Source: an uncultured Caldilineaceae bacterium (GTDB lineage Bacteria > Chloroflexota > Anaerolineae > Caldilineales > Caldilineaceae). From it: DNA of 64,000 bases. The stretch is taken from contig OY282381.1 in assembly GCA_958295915.1 (NCBI GenBank), positions 2,688,722 to 2,752,721 on the forward strand. The letters are read 5' to 3'. Under the pieces are notes generated by a model. That model did no database searches. It saw nothing but the letters and a program-made list of their open reading frames with translations, and was not told the DNA's origin. This document shows positions 45,766 to 59,073 of the stretch, one piece after another (positions within the stretch are counted from its first letter, which is position 1; the number at the start of each line of letters is the position of its first letter). Position numbers and translations under genes: made by a program.

Positions 45766-48036
45766 TCAGCCCTGGCTGCCAGCCGCTTCACGTCGCATCA
45801 GCATGACGTGGTCGAGCATGATATGGCCCCAACTACCCAGCGAGTCGTCGAAGAGTTCAAGTTGCAGATGCTTGTCAAGTCGCAGACGCTTGTCGGCGAC
45901 GTCAGCCAGCGGATAGACGATCAAGGCGAACCGTGCGCTATTCTGGCCGCGCCAAACCGCGACCTGCTCGCCATCGGCCAACAGGCGCAACCCGACATCG
46001 TGGCCCGAGCCGCCGGCGATCAGGAAGGCGAGATATTGATCGGCCCTCGCGCTGAACTCTGGTGAGAGCGCCTTTCCGGTCGCATTATCTCTCTTGTGCG
46101 GATGGTAGCTTGTCAGAAAACCAGGGCCGACGTGCCTACCCATACCCCACACCCTGTATTCGCTGTGGTTGGTGACGGCCTCGCCTTCAACGCTCCAGCC
46201 ATCCAGACCGCTCTCGAAGCGCCCGAGGAACTGCTCGCCAATGTAGCGATGGTCGCCGAGGCGAAAGCGATTGCCGGCAGGGTCGGTCGGCGACTTGTAG
46301 GCCAGGTCGCGGTCGGCAAACCGTTCGAGGACCCACTGATGGTCGCTGGCGTTAAAAGGCATCCACAGGTCGGGAGCGACTTTCACAGCGTAGTTCGCAA
46401 AGAAGAGCGCCCGGTCTTCATTGGAGGATGGTGGGGAGAGATGAAAGTTGACACCTCGCTGCTGGAGGTATCCGGGGGGCGGAGAACGGTCGTGCGCTAT
46501 GTAGCGCTTGCGGTTGGGCTTACTGACCGGATTGCGGGCCACAGTCGCGTCGGTCAAACCGTGGGTGTCGATGATTTTCAGGTCCACAACGTAATAACCT
46601 ACGATGCCGGGGGCGCCGTAGGCCATCAGGGCATCGTCGGGGATCACCCCGCGCTCCGCCTTCTCGTAAGGCTTCCATGACTGTATCTGCATGTTGGCGA
46701 GCTCACGGTGTTCCGTGAAGCGAAAGCCGACGAGCTGTTGCGTGGACTGTCGGCGCAGGTCGTTGGAGATGGCGACGAGCATCGGCATCCCCGGCGCGGC
46801 GAGCAGCCAGCCCGCGTTCTTCTCATTGAGTTCGATATGCAGCAACATAATGCGTTCGCGTATCGCGGCGCCTTCGAACAGCAAGACGCCCTGCATCGCG
46901 CCTGCATAGAAGAGAACCGGGACAAACAGCGCGAGGGCCCAGGCCTGCGGATTTGTAATTACGCCCCCTCCCCACACAAATGCGCGCATGCGCCGCAGCG
47001 CGCCCGCAGTCACAACCCCGAGATGCACGATGCCGGCCGCGGCGGGAACCGCCAGCAGCGGCCAGTAGAAATCCAGCGGCCTGTACTCGAAATGGTCACC
47101 CCCAATCCGCAGCGCATAGGCCATGTGAGCAACCACACACAGCAGCGCCAGACCGTATGTCCCGTCCCGCTGGGACTGCCAACGCGCCCGCAGGGCCAGC
47201 CATGACAGCGGCAGCAGCAGGTACAGCCCCGTCTCCAGAGCCGCGGCCTCCAGGTAGCGGAAGCCCGATTCGTACCACGGGCGAATGTGCTTGGCGTAGT
47301 AGGTGTTGGGCAGCCATTCGCCGTAGTAGCTGTAGCGGAACAGGTAGTGGGCTGCGACCAGGAGAGCGAAGGGGGCGATCAGGTAGCTACAGTCAGCCCA
47401 GAACTCGCGCCCGGCGAGCCGCCTGCGTTCGCAGGCGCGCTGCACCGCAAACCAGCCGAAACAGCAGACTGCCAACAGGGGGCCTTCGGGCCGCGTATAC
47501 GCGGCTGCCGCCAGGCTCAGCGACGCTGCCAGCAGCCCCCAACGGTTGTCCCGGTACAGACCCAGACAGACTACCGCCAGCACGATGAAGAAGGTGAACT
47601 GACGCGTCTCCAGCCCACCGCCCGAGGTCCAGACGGCAAAGGTCGCGCTGCTGCACAGCAGACCCAGCGCCATCCACCCCACCAGGCTTCTGTGGCGCAT
47701 ACCGGGCATGCGGCCTACCCACCACAGCATCGCGGCGATGGTGGTCGCTGTGCACACCACCGACAACCAGGGGGCCGCCTGCTCCGGCCTTACGCCGAAG
47801 ATGCCCCAGATAGCTGCCAGTTCGAGCACCCACAGGAAGTTGGAGTAGCCTTCGACGTATTCGCCCGGGTTGAACACCAGGCCGTGTCCTTCCAGCAGAT
47901 TGCGGACATAGCGAAAGCTGATGAAGGCGTCATCGCATAGAAACCAGGCCACGCTGGTCAGCCAGCCCAGAAGCGCCAACCAGGGCAGATAGAACAGGAG
48001 ATGACGCGCCCCTCTCACAACTTGAAGCATAAACAT
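45766..48036 (-). CDS. array copy 9: short-form GT-C glycosyltransferase/CBM66-like fusion
   Basis: This 756-residue intact short-form member has the most divergent variable region of the array: [21 protein letters not shown], then [10 protein letters not shown] and NRKRYIAHD. The sandwich entry is shortened ([17 protein letters not shown]). A small duplication in the last strands gives [17 protein letters not shown], shared with copies 10 and 11. It has VAWFL in place of LAWFL in the first helix, as does copy 6, and ends RREAAGSQG. Spacers of 39 bases on both sides place it in a tight run with copies 8 and 10. Confidence 0.78.
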   Translation of the reverse strand: MFMLQVVRGARHLLFYLPWLALLGWLTSVAWFLCDDAFISFRYVRNLLEGHGLVFNPGEYVEGYSNFLWVLELAAIWGIFGVRPEQAAPWLSVVCTATTIAAMLWWVGRMPGMRHRSLVGWMALGLLCSSATFAVWTSGGGLETRQFTFFIVLAVVCLGLYRDNRWGLLAASLSLAAAAYTRPEGPLLAVCCFGWFAVQRACERRRLAGREFWADCSYLIAPFALLVAAHYLFRYSYYGEWLPNTYYAKHIRPWYESGFRYLEAAALETGLYLLLPLSWLALRARWQSQRDGTYGLALLCVVAHMAYALRIGGDHFEYRPLDFYWPLLAVPAAAGIVHLGVVTAGALRRMRAFVWGGGVITNPQAWALALFVPVLFYAGAMQGVLLFEGAAIRERIMLLHIELNEKNAGWLLAAPGMPMLVAISNDLRRQSTQQLVGFRFTEHRELANMQIQSWKPYEKAERGVIPDDALMAYGAPGIVGYYVVDLKIIDTHGLTDATVARNPVSKPNRKRYIAHDRSPPPGYLQQRGVNFHLSPPSSNEDRALFFANYAVKVAPDLWMPFNASDHQWVLERFADRDLAYKSPTDPAGNRFRLGDHRYIGEQFLGRFESGLDGWSVEGEAVTNHSEYRVWGMGRHVGPGFLTSYHPHKRDNATGKALSPEFSARADQYLAFLIAGGSGHDVGLRLLADGEQVAVWRGQNSARFALIVYPLADVADKRLRLDKHLQLELFDDSLGSWGHIMLDHVMLMRREAAGSQG

Positions 48037-48075
48037 AGCCCCAACTTCAGTGATATGGATAAGAATTATCCTGAT

Positions 48076-49272
48076 TCAGCCCTGGCCGCCATCCGCTTCG
48101 CGTCGCATCAGCATGACGTGGTCGAGCATGATATGGCCCCAATTATCCAGCGAGTCGTCGAAGAGTTCAAGTTGCAGATGCTTGTCAAGTCGCAGACGCT
48201 TGTCGGCGACGTCAGCCAGCGGATAGACGATCAAGGCGAACCGTGCGCTATTCTGGCCGCGCCAAACCGCGACCTGCTCGCCATCGGCCAACAGGCGCAA
48301 CCCGACATCGTGGCCCGAGCCGCCGGCGATCAGGAAGGCGAGATATTGATCGGCCCTCGCGCTGAACTCTGGTGAGAGCGCCTTTCCGGTCGCCTTATCT
48401 CTGTGCGGGTGGTAGCTCGTCAGAAAACCAGAGCCGACGTGCCTACCCATACCCATGTACACCCTGTATTCGCTGTGGTTGGTGACGGCCTCGCCTTCAA
48501 CGCGCCAGCCATCCAGACCGCTCTCGAAGCGCCCGAGGAACTGTTCGCCAATGTAGCGCTGGTTGCCGAGGCGAAAGCGATTGCCGGCAGGGTCGGTCGG
48601 CGACTTGTAGGCCAGGTCGCGGTCGGCAAACCGTTCGAGGACCCACTGATGGTCGCTGGCGTCAAAAGGCATCCACAGGTCGGGAGCGACTTTCACAGCG
48701 TAGTTCGCAAAGGAGAGCGCCCAGTCTTCAGTGGAGACCGGCGGGGAGAGATGAAAGTTGACACCTCGCTGCTGGATGTATCCGGGGGGCGGAGAACGGT
48801 CGTGCGCTATTACGCGCTCGTGGTTGGGCTTACTGACCGGATTGCGCGCCACAGTCGCGTCGGTCAAGCCGTGCCAGTCGATGATTTTCAGGTCTGGAAG
48901 GTAATAGGGTGTGATACCGATGGCGCCGATAGCCGTCAGGGCATCGTCGGGGATCACACCACGCTCCGCCTTCTCGTAAGGCTTCCATGACTGTAGCTGC
49001 ATGTTGGCGAACTCACGGTGTTCCGTGAAGCGAGAGCCGACGAACTGTTGCGTGGACTGTCGGCGCAGGTCGTTGGAGATGGCGACGAGCATCGGCATCC
49101 CCGGCGCGGCGAGCAGCCAGCCCGCGTTCTTCTCATTGAGTTCGATATGCAGACTCGTAATGTATTCGCGTATCGCGGCGCCTTCGAACAGCAAGACGCC
49201 CTGCATCGCGCCTGCATAGAAGAGAACCGGGACAAACAGCGCGAGGGCCCAGGCCTGCGGGCTGGAAATCAT
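48076..49272 (-). CDS. array copy 10, C-terminal half (split by a poly-G frameshift)
   Basis: This frame of 398 codons begins with an ATG ([13 protein letters not shown]) that directly follows a 13-G run, a placement in which the run could act as a ribosome-binding site. It contains the last membrane helix, LHIELNEK, the variable region ([29 protein letters not shown]) and the CBM66-like sandwich, ending RREADGGQG. The frame can be read further upstream to 49329, but that stretch is out of frame with respect to the family. It is the ON/OFF partner of the N-terminal half at 49133-50356. Confidence 0.72.
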   Translation of the reverse strand: MISSPQAWALALFVPVLFYAGAMQGVLLFEGAAIREYITSLHIELNEKNAGWLLAAPGMPMLVAISNDLRRQSTQQFVGSRFTEHREFANMQLQSWKPYEKAERGVIPDDALTAIGAIGITPYYLPDLKIIDWHGLTDATVARNPVSKPNHERVIAHDRSPPPGYIQQRGVNFHLSPPVSTEDWALSFANYAVKVAPDLWMPFDASDHQWVLERFADRDLAYKSPTDPAGNRFRLGNQRYIGEQFLGRFESGLDGWRVEGEAVTNHSEYRVYMGMGRHVGSGFLTSYHPHRDKATGKALSPEFSARADQYLAFLIAGGSGHDVGLRLLADGEQVAVWRGQNSARFALIVYPLADVADKRLRLDKHLQLELFDDSLDNWGHIMLDHVMLMRREADGGQG

Positions 49273-50356
49273 CCCCCCCCCCCCCGCACATATGTTCGAA
49301 TGTGCGCATACGTCGCAGCGCGCCCGCAATCATGGCCCCGAGATGTACGATGCCGGCCGCGGCGGGAACCGCCAGCAGCGGCCAGTAGAAATCCAGCGGC
49401 CTGTACTCGAAATGGTCACCCCCAATCCGCAGCGCATAGGCCATGTGAGCAACCACGCACAGCAGCGCCAGACCGTATGTCCCGTCCCGCTGGGACTGCC
49501 AACGCGCCCGTAGAGCCAGCCATGACAGCGGCAGCAGCAGGTACAGGCCCGTCTCCAGAGCCGCGGCCTCCAGGTAGCGGAAGCCCGATTCGTACCACGG
49601 GCGAATGTGCTTGGCGTAGTAGGTGTTGGGCAGCCATTCGCCGTAGTAGCTGTAGCGGAACAGGTAGTGGGCTGCGACCAGGAGAGCGAAGGGGGCGATC
49701 AGGTAGCTACAGTCAGCCCAGAACTCGCGCCCGGCGAGCCGCCTGCGTTCGCAGGCGCGCTGCACCGCAAACCAGCCGAAACAGCAGACTGCCAACAGGG
49801 GACCTTCGGGCCGCGTATACGCGGCTGCCGCCAGGCTCAGCGACGCTGCCAGCAGCCCCCAACGGTTGTCCCGGTACAGACCCAGACAGACTACCGCCAG
49901 CACGATGAAGAAGGTGAACTGACGCGTCTCCAGCCCACCGCCCGAGGTCCAGACGGCAAAGGTCGCGCTGCTGCACAGCAGACCCAGCGCCATCCACCCC
50001 ACCAGGCTCCTGTGGCGCATACCGGGCATGCGGCCTATCCACCACAGCATCGCGGCGATGGTGGTCGCTGTGCACACCACCGACAACCAGGGGGCCGCCT
50101 GCTCCGGCCTTACGCCGAAGATGCCCCAGATAGCTGCCAGTTCGAGCACCCACAGGAAGTTGGAGTAGCCTTCGACGTATTCGCCCGGGTTGAACACCAG
50201 GCCGTGCCCTTCCAGCAGATTGCGGACATAGCGAAAGCTGATGAAGGCGTCATCGCATAGAAACCAGGCCAGGCTGGTCAGCCAGCCCAGAAGCGCCAAC
50301 CAGGGCAGATAGAACAGGAGATGACGCGCCCCTCTCACAACTTGAAGCATAAACAT
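49133..50356 (-). CDS. array copy 10, N-terminal half (GT-C membrane domain, frameshifted)
   Basis: This 407-codon frame has the standard [12 protein letters not shown] start and a complete glycosyltransferase membrane region. It then crosses the 13-G run ([14 protein letters not shown]) and terminates about 45 residues later in the wrong frame. Loss of one G, or gain of two, would restore a fusion protein. The same [12 protein letters not shown] out-of-frame sequence is seen in copy 1, because the phase is the same in both. Confidence 0.75.
   Translation of the reverse strand: MFMLQVVRGARHLLFYLPWLALLGWLTSLAWFLCDDAFISFRYVRNLLEGHGLVFNPGEYVEGYSNFLWVLELAAIWGIFGVRPEQAAPWLSVVCTATTIAAMLWWIGRMPGMRHRSLVGWMALGLLCSSATFAVWTSGGGLETRQFTFFIVLAVVCLGLYRDNRWGLLAASLSLAAAAYTRPEGPLLAVCCFGWFAVQRACERRRLAGREFWADCSYLIAPFALLVAAHYLFRYSYYGEWLPNTYYAKHIRPWYESGFRYLEAAALETGLYLLLPLSWLALRARWQSQRDGTYGLALLCVVAHMAYALRIGGDHFEYRPLDFYWPLLAVPAAAGIVHLGAMIAGALRRMRTFEHMCGGGGDDFQPAGLGPRAVCPGSLLCRRDAGRLAVRRRRDTRIHYESAYRTQ
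49273..49285 (-). repeat. poly-G tract (13) in array copy 10
   Basis: Thirteen G followed by ATGATTTCC, where copy 1 has 14 G and GTGATTTCC; the total offset is the same as in copy 1, so the gene is out of frame. Confidence 0.85.
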
Positions 50357-50388
50357 AGCCCCAACTTCAGTGATATGGATCGGAATCT

Positions 50389-50470
50389 AACGCGATGACG
50401 CCAGGACGCAGAGACGCAAAGAAAAACCAGTTTAACGTAGTTCTTGGCGCCCTTGCGCCCTTGCGTTAAA
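50389..50470. repeat. AACGC/GCGTT palindromic element, copy i (opposite orientation)
   Basis: Same reversed orientation as copy h, with CCCTTGCGCCCTTGCG showing a small internal duplication. The perfect 20-base palindrome AGTGGTCAGTACTGACCACT follows at 50481-50500. Confidence 0.75.
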
Positions 50471-50557
50471 GAGGTTTTTCAGTGGTCAGTACTGACCACT
50501 AAACTTGTATCCATAAGAATTATCCTGATCCTTGCTGTGAATCCTTGCATCCTGATT

Positions 50558-52828
50558 TCAGCCCTGGCCGCTATCCGCTTCGCGTCGCATCAGCATGACG
50601 TGGTCGAGCATGATATGGCCCCAACCACCCAGCGAGTCGTCGAAGAGTTCAAGTTGCAGATGCTTGTCACGTCGCAGACGCTTGTCGGCGACGTCAGCCA
50701 GCGGATAGACGATCAAGGCGAACCGTTCGCTATTCTGGCCGCGCCAAACCGCGACCTGCTCGCCATCGGCCAACAGGCGCAACCCAACATCGTGGCCCGA
50801 GCCGCCGGCGATCAGGAAGGCGAGATATTGATCGGCCCTCGCGCTGAACTCTGGTGAGAGCGCCTTTCCGGTCGCATTATCTCTCTTGTGCGGATGGTAG
50901 CTCGTCAGAAAACCAGGGCCGACGTGACCGGTAACCCACTGTTGGCCTCTGTACAGCTCGTATTCGCTGTGGTTGGTGACGGCCTCGCCTTCAAAGCGCC
51001 AGCCATCCAGACCGCGCTCGAAGCGCCAGAGGAACTGTTCGCCAATGTAGCGATGGTCGCCGAGGCGAAAGCGATTGCCGGCAGGGTCGGTCGGCGACTT
51101 GTAGGCCAGGTCGCGGTCGGCAAACCGTTCGAGGACCCATTGATGGTCGTTGGCGCTAAAAGGCATCCACAGGTCGGGAGCGACTTTCACAGCGTAGTTC
51201 GCAAAGAAGAGCGCCCGGTCTTCATTGGAGGATGGCGGGGAGAGATGAAAGTTGACACCTCGCTGCTGGATGTATCCGGGGGGCGGAGAACGGTCGTGCG
51301 CTATTACGCGCTCGTGGTTGGGCTTACTGACCGGATTGCGGGCCACGGTCGCGTCGGTCAAGCCGTGGGTGTCGATGATTTTCAGGTCTGGAAGGTAATA
51401 ACCCATGATACCGATGGTGCCGAAGACCGTCAGGGCATCATCGGGGATTACTCCGCGCTCCGCCTTCTCGTAAGGCTTCCATGACTGTATCCGCCTGTTG
51501 GCGAACTCACGGTGTTCCGTGAAGCGGGAGCCGACGGACTGTTGCGCGGACTGTCGGCGCAGGTCGTTGGAGATGGCGACGAGCATCGGCATCCCCGGCG
51601 CGGCGAGCAGCCAGCCCGCGTTCTTCTCATTGAGTTCGATATGCAGATGCGTAATGCGTTCGCGTATCGCGGCGCCTTCGAACAGCAAGACGCCCTGCAT
51701 CGCGCCTGCATAGAAAAGAACCGGGACAAACAGCGCGAGGGCCCAGGTCTGCGGACTTGCAATTACGCCCCCTCCCCACACAAATGTGCGCATGCGCCGC
51801 AGCGCGCCCGCAGTCACAACCCCGAGATGCACGATGCCGGCCGCGGCGGGAACCGCCAGCAGCGGCCAGTAGAAATCCAGCGGCCTGTACTCGAAATGGT
51901 CACCCCCAATCCGCAGCGCATAGGCCATGTGAGCAACCACACACAGCAGCGCCAGACCGTATGTCCCGTCCCGCTGGGACCGCCAATGCGTTCGCAGGGC
52001 CAGCCACGACAGCGGCAGCAGCAGATACAGGCCCGTCTCCAGAGCCGCGGCCTTCAGGTAGCGGAAGCCCGATTCGTACCACGGGCGAATGTGCTTGGCG
52101 TAGTAGGTGTTGGGCAGCCATTCGCCGTAGTAGCTGTAGCGGAACAGGTAGTGGGCTGCGACCAGGAGAGCGAAGGGGGCGATCAGGTAGCTACAGTCAG
52201 CCCAGAACTCGCGCCCGGCGAGCCGTCTGCGTTCGCAGGCGCGCTGCACCGCAAACCAGCCGAAACAGCAGACTGCCAACAGGGGGCCTTCGGGCCGCGT
52301 ATACGCGGCTGCCGCCAGGCTCAGCGACGCTGCCAGCAGCCCCCAACGGTTGTCCCGGTACAGACCCAGACAGACTACCGCCAGCACGATGAAGAAGGTG
52401 AACTGACGCGTCTCCAGCCCACCGCCCGAGGTCCAGACGGCAAAGGTCGCGCTGCTGCACAGCAGACCCAGCGCCATCCACCCCACCAGGCTTCTGTGGC
52501 GCATACCGGGCATGCGGCCTACCCACCACAGCATCGCGGCGATGGTGGTCGCTGTGCACACCACCGACAACCAGGGGGCCGCCTGCTCTGGTCTCACGCC
52601 GAAGATGCCCCAGATAGCTGCCAGTTCGAGCACCCACAGGAAGTTGGAGTAGCCTTCGACGTATTCGCCCGGGTTGAACACCAGGCCGTGCCCTTCCAGC
52701 AGATTGCGGACATAGCGAAAGCTGATGAAGGCGTCATCGCATAGAAACCAGGCCAGGCTGGTCAGCCAGCCCAGAAGCGCCAACCAGGGCAGATAGAACA
52801 GGAGTGGCGCGCCATACACCCTAGGCAT
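50558..52828 (-). CDS. array copy 11: short-form GT-C glycosyltransferase/CBM66-like fusion, promoter-proximal, altered N-terminus
   Basis: This 756-residue member is the first array gene after carB. Its N-terminus is [15 protein letters not shown] instead of the standard [12 protein letters not shown]. Just upstream, ATGCTTCAGGTTGTGAGG (52839-52856) matches the standard start region but runs into a TAG after 11 codons, so the original start has been broken and a new one recruited, or the 5' end was scrambled. Otherwise it resembles copy 9 in its sandwich extension and copy 3 in [10 protein letters not shown]. The variable segment is [20 protein letters not shown]; the dipeptide before LHIELNEK is TH. 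The carB stop lies 68 bases upstream, so read-through from carB could drive it. Confidence 0.75.
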   Translation of the reverse strand: MPRVYGAPLLFYLPWLALLGWLTSLAWFLCDDAFISFRYVRNLLEGHGLVFNPGEYVEGYSNFLWVLELAAIWGIFGVRPEQAAPWLSVVCTATTIAAMLWWVGRMPGMRHRSLVGWMALGLLCSSATFAVWTSGGGLETRQFTFFIVLAVVCLGLYRDNRWGLLAASLSLAAAAYTRPEGPLLAVCCFGWFAVQRACERRRLAGREFWADCSYLIAPFALLVAAHYLFRYSYYGEWLPNTYYAKHIRPWYESGFRYLKAAALETGLYLLLPLSWLALRTHWRSQRDGTYGLALLCVVAHMAYALRIGGDHFEYRPLDFYWPLLAVPAAAGIVHLGVVTAGALRRMRTFVWGGGVIASPQTWALALFVPVLFYAGAMQGVLLFEGAAIRERITHLHIELNEKNAGWLLAAPGMPMLVAISNDLRRQSAQQSVGSRFTEHREFANRRIQSWKPYEKAERGVIPDDALTVFGTIGIMGYYLPDLKIIDTHGLTDATVARNPVSKPNHERVIAHDRSPPPGYIQQRGVNFHLSPPSSNEDRALFFANYAVKVAPDLWMPFSANDHQWVLERFADRDLAYKSPTDPAGNRFRLGDHRYIGEQFLWRFERGLDGWRFEGEAVTNHSEYELYRGQQWVTGHVGPGFLTSYHPHKRDNATGKALSPEFSARADQYLAFLIAGGSGHDVGLRLLADGEQVAVWRGQNSERFALIVYPLADVADKRLRRDKHLQLELFDDSLGGWGHIMLDHVMLMRREADSGQG

Positions 52829-52896
52829 TGAACATTTTCCTCACAACCTGAAGCATGAACTCTTCTCTGATCTTCCCACTGGATCCGAACCACTGA

Positions 52897-56259
<3,363 letters not shown>

Positions 56260-56280
56260 GGTCTGATGTGCTACAATACA

Positions 56281-56338
56281 GTTTCTGGTTTTTTGTTTTT
56301 CGTTTCGAGTAACTGCAGCGCACTGACTACTGGAAACT
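56281..56338. repeat. dispersed palindromic intergenic repeat, copy C
   Basis: From GTTTCTGG to CTGGAAAC; its reverse complement matches the repeat at 7053-7102 over most positions. It lies between divergent carB and the transporter gene. Confidence 0.6.
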
Positions 56339-56451
56339 GACAATTAAAAACTACCAGTGGCTACTGGCGTCAACAAAGGAGATTGTACCGTGATCGTTCG
56401 TGTCTCTGCAAAACGCAGCCGGTTTGATGAATTCAACGCAAGGACGCGACG

Positions 56452-57087
56452 ATGCTGTCGAGGATAGCGGTGGTGGTCGTGGCGGCCTACATCGCCGCCC
56501 AGATGGTGGCCGACATCGCCAGCCTGAAGATTGGCGTCATCGCCGGCCAGGCCGTAGACATGGGCACATTCATCTACCCTGTCACCTTCACGCTGCGAGA
56601 TCTGGTACACAAATCCCTGGGCAAACGGAACGCGCAGGTGTTGATCGTCGCCGCGGCTGTCATCAATCTGGTGATGACGCTCTATCTGATGTGGTCCGCG
56701 GCCGTGCCCAGCGCTCTGAACGCCTCTGGCGCTGCGGAATTCAGTGTTGTCTTCGCGCCTTTGTGGCGCATCGTCATCGCCTCCATTCTCGCCGAACTGA
56801 TCAGCGAGTTGATCGACACGGAGATCTATCACCTCTTCGTCAGCCGCATCACCATCCGTTTCCAGTGGCTGCGGGTCCTGGTCAGCAACTCGGTCAGTGT
56901 GCCCATCGACAGCCTTGTTTTCGTGCTTTTGGCTTTTTCGCCTATTGTTTTCCTGGGCGCGCCATTCGTCGAATCCTGGGCCGTAACCTGGGGGATCTTC
57001 GTCTTCAATCTGCTGCTGAAATACGGCGTAACCCTCGTCAGCATGCCCTTGATCTACCTGACGCCGGACCGGGATTGGGAGAGGTAG
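56452..57087 (+). CDS. queuosine precursor transporter (YhhQ/VUT family)
   Basis: This 211-residue integral membrane protein with about six hydrophobic segments should import a queuosine precursor (queuine, preQ0 or preQ1) used to modify tRNA. Family marks: IYPVTFTLRDLVHKSLGKRNAQ early, FSVVFAPLWRIVIASILAELISELIDTEIYH (in two parts) in the middle, and VSNSVSVPIDSLVFVLLAF with the conserved SxxxxxxDS pattern. AAGGA lies eight bases upstream of the ATG. No queuosine enzymes and no preQ1 riboswitch were seen beside it. The convergent helicase gene ends 49 bases downstream. Confidence in the family is high; the exact substrate is unproven. Confidence 0.85.
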   Translation: MLSRIAVVVVAAYIAAQMVADIASLKIGVIAGQAVDMGTFIYPVTFTLRDLVHKSLGKRNAQVLIVAAAVINLVMTLYLMWSAAVPSALNASGAAEFSVVFAPLWRIVIASILAELISELIDTEIYHLFVSRITIRFQWLRVLVSNSVSVPIDSLVFVLLAFSPIVFLGAPFVESWAVTWGIFVFNLLLKYGVTLVSMPLIYLTPDRDWER

Positions 57088-57136
57088 GTTTGAAACGCCA
57101 AGGGCAAAATCGATTCAGAAAGTTTCCTCCCCGATG

Positions 57137-58978
57137 TTACGGTTCATATCCATCGGGCAGCAGGGCGACGGCTTGCGCTGCGCGGCCCAATAGGTCCACT
57201 ACCCTATCCCTTGCACTCTCGAAAATCCACCCTTTGTTAAAGGGCCCTCTTTCCAGTTCCAGCTGAGCAGACTCATCCTTCCAGCCGTCCAGCTCCGACC
57301 GGAGATTGTCTTCCCAATCGGGAAACATACGATATTTTTGTGGGTTGTTTTGTGGGCGCTGGTCAGCCGGCAGGGCGGCAATATGATTTTCAAACAGAAT
57401 TTCCAATGAAGACTCATCGGCCAATTGCGCCTCGCGCTCATCAATAGCCTTATCCAGTTCATATTGGCAGTACTCGTCAGGGGCCGTGCTCTCTAGCAGT
57501 ATTTCCTCCAGCATTTCTTTGAGTAGTTCAAGAAACCGATTGTCCAGGTCATCGTCCGGCTCAACATGGTTAAGAAATGGCATTTCTGGCTCCTTATCTT
57601 CCAGCTCAGCCAACGCTTCCAGTTGTTCAGTAATGGGCAAGTGAGCTTCGATGTGGGCATCCCTGTGGCACAGATCACAGACCAGCTCGTGCGCGGCTCC
57701 GCATTGCGTTTCCATACGCCAGCGCTTCCACGCGCGCCATCTGCCGCAGCGGTTACAGTCCTTGCCGAAGGGGGCGTCGCAGCATCGGCAGTTATGGCTG
57801 ACGGCAGGGGATACGGTCCCGCATTGATCACACCAGACCGACAAGACATCGCCGGCGCCCTGCTGTGCGTCGCGTGGTTCCAGAGCCCATTCGTGGTAGT
57901 CTTCGGGCAGTCCATGTAGTACCGAGTTGGCCGCCAAATCGAGAATCAGGCAATTGCCGCTATCTTTTTTCGGGCGCAGTCCTCTACCCACCATCTGCAA
58001 GTATAGAGTCAGGCTCATGGTGGGTCGGGTGATTACCACGCAGGAAGCGTCGGGCAGATCGAAACCCTCGGTGGCAACAGCAACGTTGACCAGCACTTTG
58101 AGGGTACCATTTTTGAAACTGGCTATTAGCCTGGCCCGCTCTTTATCTTTGGTCTCACCGAGCATAACGGCAGCAGGCATGCCTGCCTTCCTGAACACTG
58201 CTGCCAGATTATGGGCATGCGCGATCGAGACCGCGTAAACGATAGTCTGACGGCCCTGGGCATGTTCTTGCCAGAACTTGAGAGCGCCCGCCGTCATTAC
58301 ATCGCGCCGGTCCTGGTTAGCCAACTCAATGCCGGCATCGGTGTACTCTCCGGTCCTGTCAACCGCGCCGCTACATATGATCCGCTCCTGAGGCGGCATA
58401 AGCACCTGGGCATCGCACAGATAGCCACCGGACTGCAAGTCCGCGACTTGCAGTCCGCAAAGTAACGCGCTGAACAGGTGGTCAAATCCCTCTTTTTTGG
58501 ACAGCCGCCAGGGGGTCGCGGTCATACCCAGTATTCGGCCGGGCCAGTGCCGCATAGCCCGCGTCCAGCCAACTGCGGTGGCATGGTGCGCCTCGTCAAT
58601 TATCATCAAATCTTCGCTGCCGTACTTACGCCACACGCTCATCCTGGCGGTGCGGTGACCAACGGTTTGGGCCATCAGGATGGTAACGCAGCTTCGCCTC
58701 GCTGGGGCGTCGTCGCCGGGATTCCAATGAACATTGACACGTGCCGCGATGTTGGCATCGGTCAGCAGTTCGCAAGTCTGTGTGGCCAGTTCTTTGCGAT
58801 GGGTCAACCAGACGGCTTTCCGTCTGCCCATGAGCCACTTTTTCAGCAGCGCCCCGGCAATGACGGTTTTGCCGCCACCGGTGGGGAGCTGCATCAGCAC
58901 TCGCGCCTGTTCGGAAGTGAGGGCGATTTGGACACTAGCCAGCAGATTTTGCTGGTAGTCGCGTAGTCGTATCATCAC
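57137..58978 (-). CDS. superfamily II DEAD/DEAH-box helicase with zinc-ribbon insert
   Basis: This 613-residue cytoplasmic protein resembles the SSL2/RadD-type helicases. It has the Q-motif region IRLRDYQQNLL, Walker A PTGGGKT (32-38), DEAH at 128-131, motif III MTATPWR, and in the second RecA domain VATEGFD and the arginine-finger motif QMVGRGLRPKKDSG. After the motor come several Cys pairs (CDQCG, CRCC, CNRCG, CDLCH) that suggest one or two zinc ribbons like those of RadD. A long acidic helical tail (residues about 480-613) follows, of no recognised family. A repair or DNA-processing role is likely. No defence or mobile gene adjoins it. It starts 236 bases from the divergent ABC ATPase gene. 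Confidence 0.8.
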   Translation of the reverse strand: MMIRLRDYQQNLLASVQIALTSEQARVLMQLPTGGGKTVIAGALLKKWLMGRRKAVWLTHRKELATQTCELLTDANIAARVNVHWNPGDDAPARRSCVTILMAQTVGHRTARMSVWRKYGSEDLMIIDEAHHATAVGWTRAMRHWPGRILGMTATPWRLSKKEGFDHLFSALLCGLQVADLQSGGYLCDAQVLMPPQERIICSGAVDRTGEYTDAGIELANQDRRDVMTAGALKFWQEHAQGRQTIVYAVSIAHAHNLAAVFRKAGMPAAVMLGETKDKERARLIASFKNGTLKVLVNVAVATEGFDLPDASCVVITRPTMSLTLYLQMVGRGLRPKKDSGNCLILDLAANSVLHGLPEDYHEWALEPRDAQQGAGDVLSVWCDQCGTVSPAVSHNCRCCDAPFGKDCNRCGRWRAWKRWRMETQCGAAHELVCDLCHRDAHIEAHLPITEQLEALAELEDKEPEMPFLNHVEPDDDLDNRFLELLKEMLEEILLESTAPDEYCQYELDKAIDEREAQLADESSLEILFENHIAALPADQRPQNNPQKYRMFPDWEDNLRSELDGWKDESAQLELERGPFNKGWIFESARDRVVDLLGRAAQAVALLPDGYEP

Positions 58979-59073
58979 GCTTGCCGAAGGTTCAAAATAA
59001 TTGACGGGATGATTCTAAATCGAAAGTTACAACTGATCAACACCACCCTGGCGCTGAGGCGGGAGATCCATTC

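Larger units (their letters stand above)
23128..52828 (-). repeat. tandem array of eleven GT-C/CBM66-like glycosyltransferase genes
   Basis: Eleven head-to-tail units of about 2.3-3.3 kb, all on the minus strand between carB and lysC, encode proteins that are near-identical over their first 330 residues. Copies 1-6 (left) have a C-terminal 120-residue domain; copies 7-11 (right) lack it and end after the beta-sandwich. Spacers are 39 to 404 bases and carry palindromic AACGC elements and, once, a riboswitch. Shared breakpoints (for example at CTTATGTTATC) show that spacers were exchanged with the units. Confidence 0.95.

Noticed and set aside
23128..52828. The array as an insertion-sequence or phage amplification
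   Set aside because: No transposase, integrase, target-site duplication or att-like repeat was seen. The units are glycosyltransferase genes with their own spacers, better explained by unequal crossing-over and gene conversion.
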